NCBI GenBank assembly: GCA_037893225.1
Contig: JAZGUH010000370.1
Location: 1,178,001-1,242,000, forward strand
DNA length: 64,000 nucleotides
Reading direction: 5' to 3'
Origin: Hippasteria phrygiana
Taxonomy: Eukaryota > Echinodermata > Asteroidea > Valvatida > Goniasteridae
The notes beneath the pieces were generated by a model. The model worked only from the letters and a program-made list of their open reading frames with translations. It had not been told where the DNA came from and ran no database searches. Each line of letters begins with the position of its first letter. The first letter of the stretch is position 1. The translations under genes and the position numbers were made by a program. Positions 63,801-64,000 of this stretch are shown here, piece by piece.

Positions 63801-64000
63801 CCCCCAAACACTGCAGATTTTGTGGATTTATTTTAATTAATTTTTTTATTTATCTCACCCCTGACAAAAACCTTTTTGTTTTCGACTCGTAGGAATTTAT
63901 TCAGATGATCAAGAAGTCGCACATTCCCATAATCTGCATGTGCAATGACCGGAACCATCCTAAGATAAGGTCACTGGCCAATCATTGCTTTGACCTCCGC
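48763..64000 (+). CDS. RFC1: Replication factor C large subunit (RFC1), 3' end beyond window
   Basis: RFC1 is the AAA+ large subunit of the RFC clamp loader, which opens PCNA and loads it at primer-template junctions in the nucleus. Coding exons (GT-AG, phases consistent): 48769-48988, 49897-49932, 53127-53162, 53512-53684, 55210-55323, 55821-55920, 56942-57105, 57756-58037, 58192-58371, 59180-59269, 60447-60735, 61898-61995, 62842-63063, 63893-64000 (continues). In order they give the N-terminal KDIRSFFG (human MDIRKFFG), IIYDSESDDEPAP, SDFFGTSPIQRS (a second FF motif), the BRCT domain, LLWVDKYKP and ANKLLKWL, Walker A GPPGIGKTT, Walker B MDEVDG, and CMCNDRNHPKIRSL. Start: either in-frame ATG 48763 (MQSSTKDIRSFFG) or an upstream exon at ATG 46984 spliced to 48769. 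The C-terminal collar domain is outside the window. Confidence 0.95.
48769..48988 (+). CDS. RFC1: RFC1 exon: N-terminal FFG motif and basic region
   Basis: Encodes SSTKDIRSFFGV, a Lys/Arg-rich stretch KRKRRLEDEDEEDD and SAIIYDS. The DIRxFFG motif matches the PIP-like N-terminus of RFC1, and the basic/acidic clusters resemble a nuclear-localisation region. The donor TCGG|GTTTGT leaves phase 1. Confidence 0.88.
49244..49981. repeat. Segmental duplicate a (about 740 bp) in RFC1
   Basis: From ACAAATTTTCAA to CATGTACTATTA it matches 52447-53216 at high identity. It contains two antisense family A SINEs (49262-49395 and 49655-49735), a palindromic GATGTAAATTAGAAC/GTTCTAATTTACATC joint, and microexon copy a. 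Confidence 0.9.
49897..49932 (+). CDS. RFC1: RFC1 36-bp microexon, copy a
   Basis: CTTTAG|AATCTGATGATGAACC...GGAAAAG|GTAATC. Completes the Glu codon and encodes SDDEPAPSKGK, an acidic patch after IIYDS. Phase 1 in and out, so it can be skipped or repeated without frameshift. Confidence 0.8.
49982..52431. mobile_element. 2.45-kb inverted-repeat-bounded insert between the duplicated segments
   Basis: TTAGGCAACCTAAAAAAAAT...TTGTTTCTCATCAG at the left is inverted at the right (CTGATGAGAAACAACAAATT...TTGCCTAA), about 40 bases with some mismatches. No clear TSD. Contains the 50209-51847 element. No transposase recognised. Confidence 0.65.
50209..51847. mobile_element. 1.64-kb nested element, TTA duplication, TGCACCTATCAATTGCAAG ends
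   Basis: TGCACCTATCAATTGCAAGA and GACGGACCCTCGGACCCCC at the left are inverted at the right over about 45 bases. TTA flanks at 50206-50208 and 51848-51850 suggest PIF/Harbinger-type insertion. The interior has CpG-rich words (GACGCACC, CGTGACGAA). A short frame ATGGATTACTTTGAGGACGA (50570) stops after 17 codons and might be the remnant of a deleted transposase. Confidence 0.7.
52447..53216. repeat. Segmental duplicate b in RFC1
   Basis: Copy of 49244-49981 with SINEs at 52463-52565 and 52848-52930 and microexon copy b. It differs by scattered substitutions, a deletion in the first SINE head, and an extra roughly 40 bp (AGGAAAGAACCACGATG) near 53005. Confidence 0.9.
53127..53162 (+). CDS. RFC1: RFC1 36-bp microexon, copy b
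   Basis: CTATAG|AATCTGATGATGAACCTG...GGAAAAG|GTAATC. Encodes the same SDDEPAPSKGK with two silent differences from copy a. Acceptor and donor are intact and phases identical, so one or both copies could be used. Confidence 0.8.
53217..53395 (+). mobile_element. TTAACCCC-ended MITE in RFC1 intron
   Basis: CTGTCTGGCTGTTATTTGG, GGCTTGTGCAGCCAAGCG, GACGGCAACCGGCCAGG and TTTAATGGGTTAA. It starts exactly where duplicate b diverges from duplicate a, so it inserted after or at the duplication border. Confidence 0.65.
53512..53684 (+). CDS. RFC1: RFC1 exon: SDFFG motif
   Basis: TTCCCTTTCAG|GCTCGACC. Encodes Ser/Lys-rich text ending TTVSDFFGTSPIQRSAKKV, aligning with human SVLDYFGTGSVQRSNKK. Donor GAA|GTAATT, phase 0. 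The 53559-53882 minus frame is a shadow. Confidence 0.9.
53785..54070 (+). mobile_element. GAAAAGCCTGGCCAAG element, intronic copy
   Basis: GAAAAGCCTGGCCAAGCCCC and CCCTGGCTTTTCAGCGGCC, plus ACCATGGGTTAGGCAGTGCT, match 24345-24660. Includes a GGCCGGGCTTTATCG inverted segment absent from the other copy. Confidence 0.65.
54068..54560 (-). mobile_element. GTGTACACGATTGG MITE with hairpin insert
   Basis: TTAAATGTAGTGTACACGATTG at the left and CAATCATGTACACTGCCTG at the right are inverted ends. The CCAACGATTTCC centre is followed by an inserted 115-bp hairpin at 54271-54385: TAGCCTTTAGTCGAGGCGCG and CGCGCACCTTGACTAAAGGCTA, with GGGCGCGTCACG/ACGAGTGGCACGCCCC inside. Confidence 0.75.
54825..55079 (+). 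mobile_element. TTAACCCC-ended MITE, intact ends
   Basis: TTAACCCCTTGTGTCTGGCT at the left and CACGTATTCAAAAAGTTAA at the right are TTAA-bounded. Contains GTGCAGCCAAGCGTAAATAG and ATTACACTCCCATTCAAG. Intronic in RFC1. Confidence 0.75.
55210..55323 (+). CDS. RFC1: RFC1 exon: acidic/coiled segment
   Basis: A (TTTG)n and TTGTTTCAG acceptor, 38 codons, donor AAG|GTATGG. Encodes DIVVTPKKPRLD and DDNFQKTLELLDQD, which align with the human EEFARTLAMLDEE segment. Phase 0 both ends. The acceptor pyrimidine tract is itself a (GTTT)n microsatellite. Confidence 0.9.
55343..55440 (-). mobile_element. SINE family A copy, 19 bp after an RFC1 exon
   Basis: GATTCAAACCTGCGACC and CTCTACCAACTGAGCTATC (reversed boxes B and A). 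Antisense to RFC1. Confidence 0.85.
55821..55920 (+). CDS. RFC1: RFC1 exon: SRRSPR linker
   Basis: GTATTTATAG|AAGCTCAGAA...AAGAAAG|GTAGGG. Encodes KLRTDDIKSAEKPSPSRRSP and IYKMDVSPAPKK, a Ser/Pro-rich linker. Ends phase 1. Assigned by frame, splice sites and position rather than by similarity. Confidence 0.75.
56057..56105. repeat. Perfect 22-bp-arm palindrome
   Basis: AAATTGTTGGGTTAATTTCAGG and its exact reverse complement are separated by five bases. The GGGTTAA/TTAACCC cores suggest two facing ends of TTAACCC elements. The right arm leads into another CAGCCAAGCG-family copy (56106-56390). Confidence 0.85.
56106..56390 (+). mobile_element. TTAACCCC-ended MITE copy in RFC1 intron
   Basis: GTCTGGCTGTTATTGATGGG, GTGCAGCCAAGCGTAAAC, CACTGAATAGAGTGGTCC and CATGAATGGATTGAGTATG in family order. 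Right end diverged. Confidence 0.65.
56942..57105 (+). CDS. RFC1: RFC1 exon: Thr/Ser/Arg linker
   Basis: GTTACTTTAAG|GTAAGGGC, donor ACACCA|GTAAGC. Encodes KGLATKIADKVKSTSKILVE, DTPERGRGERSRSRSD and SSTNKRARTP. Phase 1 in, 0 out, matching neighbours. Linker upstream of the BRCT domain. Confidence 0.8.
57280..57605 (-). mobile_element. tRNA(Ser/Leu)-like SINE inside inverted ends
   Basis: The minus strand reads GGTGGTCGAGCGGTTAAGAC (box A) and GGGTTCGAATCCCGCCC (box B) at 57362-57430. Flanking TTAGAACAGAGATGTTTTCT (57291) and AGAAAACATCTCTGTTCTAA (57578) are perfect inverted repeats. Similar GTTCTAATTTACATCATCCC ends occur at 49575 and 52770. Confidence 0.7.
57756..58037 (+). CDS. RFC1: RFC1 exon: KATPTKATP repeats to NYRRYLSRDGPRSLG
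   Basis: CTTTCAG|GATGTCACACC, donor CCGGAG|GTGAGT. A low-complexity stretch of TPTKATPAK units (about ten) is followed by GGANYRRYLSRDGPRSLGAK, matching human YRSYLNREGPKALGSKEIP just before the BRCT domain. The repeat stretch could vary in length. Confidence 0.92.
58192..58371 (+). CDS. RFC1: RFC1 exon: BRCT domain
   Basis: TTGGTTGCAG|GGTGAGGAGG, donor AAAAG|GTCTGT. Encodes CLAGLTFVITGVLDYVEKEE, IERLGGKVTTGVTKKTSYLI and TGRDPGPAK. The GGKV turn and following TSYLI strand are the phosphate-binding side of the RFC1 BRCT, which binds 5'-phosphorylated double-stranded DNA. Confidence 0.96.
58600..59150 (+). mobile_element. SINE (TGAGCAAGACAC core) split by a TTAACCCC MITE
   Basis: GTGTCCCTGAGCAAGACACTTTG, GGAGTAAATGGGTACTTG and GAATAGCCCATG (to about 58770) continue at about 59087 with CTCCCTGGAGCTGAGAAGG and TTTCAGGAATGAT. 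Between them sits a CAGCCAAGCG-family MITE (CAGCTGTTATTCATAGGG...GTCCGTATTGTAAAGG). The intact relative is at 9180-9475. Confidence 0.8.
59180..59269 (+). CDS. RFC1: RFC1 exon: end of BRCT
   Basis: GATTTACTAG|GCTGAGGC, donor AGAAAG|GTAGGC. Encodes AEAQGTKILTEDELFDLIRT and RPGKKPS, aligning with human ALGTKIIDEDGLLNLIRTMP. Confidence 0.95.
59378..59700. other. RFC1 intron; G-run
   Basis: T-run then about 18 G at 59363-59391. No repeat family recognised in 59400-60446 and no exon. Open frames there carry no domain. Confidence 0.5.
60447..60735 (+). CDS. RFC1: RFC1 exon: start of the clamp-loader core
   Basis: TGTTTTAAACAG|GATGCCAGC, donor GAGAAAG|GTAATG. After a linker it encodes ESLLWVDKYKPQSMKQLIGQ, QGNRSCANKLLKWLKRW, the conserved RFC1 entry to the AAA+ module (human NLLWVDKYKPTSLKTIIGQQ). 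Phase 1 out. Confidence 0.95.
60785..60870. repeat. (ATTT)n microsatellite
   Basis: About twenty ATTT units, bordered by T-runs from 60757 to 60905. Intronic, 50 bases after the exon donor. Confidence 0.95.
61000..61265 (-). mobile_element. Non-LTR retrotransposon 3' end in RFC1 intron
   Basis: AAAGAATCAAAGATACAAGAG, GGGAAACATGCACCAGGCAA and TCTACATCTAGGTACAGCTA match 34800-35010. Encodes the NSLPGACFPS ending on the minus strand. Confidence 0.8.
61358..61790. repeat. 20-bp minisatellite AAGGTCAAGCCCAAGTCCCA
   Basis: About twenty units of AAAGGTCAAGCCCGAGTCCC with frequent single-base variants and a few 19-bp units. Bordered on the right by ACAAGTCACAAAAGATGAGTC, like the interior of the AAGTC-type hAT MITEs, from which the array may have expanded. 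Confidence 0.92.
61898..61995 (+). CDS. RFC1: RFC1 exon: Walker A
   Basis: TTTCTCTGTTTGCAAAG|CTCGTTTC, donor TGCAAG|GTGAGT. Encodes RFNKDDGFCFKAALLSGPPG then IGKTTTAELVCK. GPPGIGKTT is the P-loop that binds ATP. Confidence 0.94.
62193..62790 (+). mobile_element. GTGTACACGATTGG MITE, best-preserved ends
   Basis: TTAAAGGCAGTGTACATGATTG at the left and CAATCGTGTACACTACATTTAA at the right are inverted and TTAA-bounded. Contains GGATTTGGGGGTTAGTATTT and GACAGCACACCAGGTGCCAT. Lies wholly in the intron between the Walker A and Walker B exons. Confidence 0.82.
62842..63063 (+). CDS. RFC1: RFC1 exon: Walker B
   Basis: GATATAG|GAGCTTGG, donor TTCAG|GTAAAT. Encodes ELGFKTLELNASSSRSKKTL, QQCLLMDEVDGMSGNEDRGG. 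MDEVDG is Walker B. NASSSRSK replaces the common NASDxRSK, so the Asp is a Ser here. Confidence 0.95.
63610..63870 (+). mobile_element. CAGGGGTGAGATT-type MITE, intronic copy
   Basis: ATTGTCAGGATTC, AATTCCTGAGGTGTTG, TTGTAAAAGTGGATATAG, GACCCCCCAAACACTGCAG and ATCTCACCCCTG match 25957-26210. It ends 20 bp before the next exon acceptor. Upstream, 63400-63600 holds an inverted GACCCGCGTGACCTAACGCG/CGTTAGGTCACGCGGGTC pair. Confidence 0.7.
63893..64000 (+). CDS. RFC1: RFC1 exon: CMCNDRNHP segment, runs off window
   Basis: TTCGACTCGTAG|GAATTTAT. Encodes EFIQMIKKSHIPIICMCNDR, NHPKIRSLANHCFDLR, matching human ELIGLIKHTKIPIICMCNDR. No donor before the window end. Confidence 0.95.

Overview
The window looks like nuclear DNA from a marine invertebrate deuterostome, most likely an echinoderm. 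The evidence is split-gene structure with GT/AG introns, dense non-autonomous transposons, tRNA-derived SINEs, decayed non-LTR retrotransposon 3' ends, frequent ACATGTACATGTA-type words, and a single-exon secreted C-type lectin with the GC(N/D)D...WxC.DG cysteine pair common in echinoderm lectins. The species cannot be named from the sequence alone. No bacterial, viral or organellar segment was seen.

Layout. From 1 to about 40 kb the DNA is almost entirely repeats. They include TTAA-flanked elements whose ends read TTAACCC or TTAACCCTAAC, hAT-like MITEs with 8-bp target duplications, a mariner-like MITE, foldback elements, four groups of tRNA-headed SINE, several non-LTR reverse-transcriptase C-terminal fragments and two minisatellites. 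Genic traces here are a frameshifted THAP-domain exon at 5.1 kb next to a 127-bp near-perfect palindrome, one possible minus-strand exon at 27.4 kb, and a 108-codon ORF at 37.7 kb whose last 84 bp are duplicated around a MITE. At 40.9 kb lies an intact single-exon C-type lectin gene.

From 44.7 to 64 kb the window is genic. A divergent pair starts near 46.6-47.0 kb. On the minus strand, two phase-compatible exons (46633-46652 and 44717-44933) begin an unidentified gene with a Ser/Pro-rich N-terminus. On the plus strand lies the gene for the large subunit of replication factor C (RFC1). Its exons can be followed from the N-terminal DIRxFFG motif through the BRCT domain, the RFC box region, Walker A and Walker B to the CMCNDRNHPKIRSL segment, where the window ends. 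A possible E2F site lies between the two starts.

The most interesting architecture is inside RFC1. A 36-bp in-frame exon is present twice because about 750 bp were duplicated, and the copies flank a 2.45-kb inverted-repeat-bounded insert that carries a second element inside it. A 395-bp hAT-like MITE sits 22 bp before the first conserved coding exon, so its target duplication now forms part of the splice-acceptor pyrimidine tract or the 5' leader. Many RFC1 introns also hold antisense SINEs, TTAA elements and a 20-bp minisatellite. No clearly new multi-gene system was found. The best candidates for undescribed biology are these transposon-built features.
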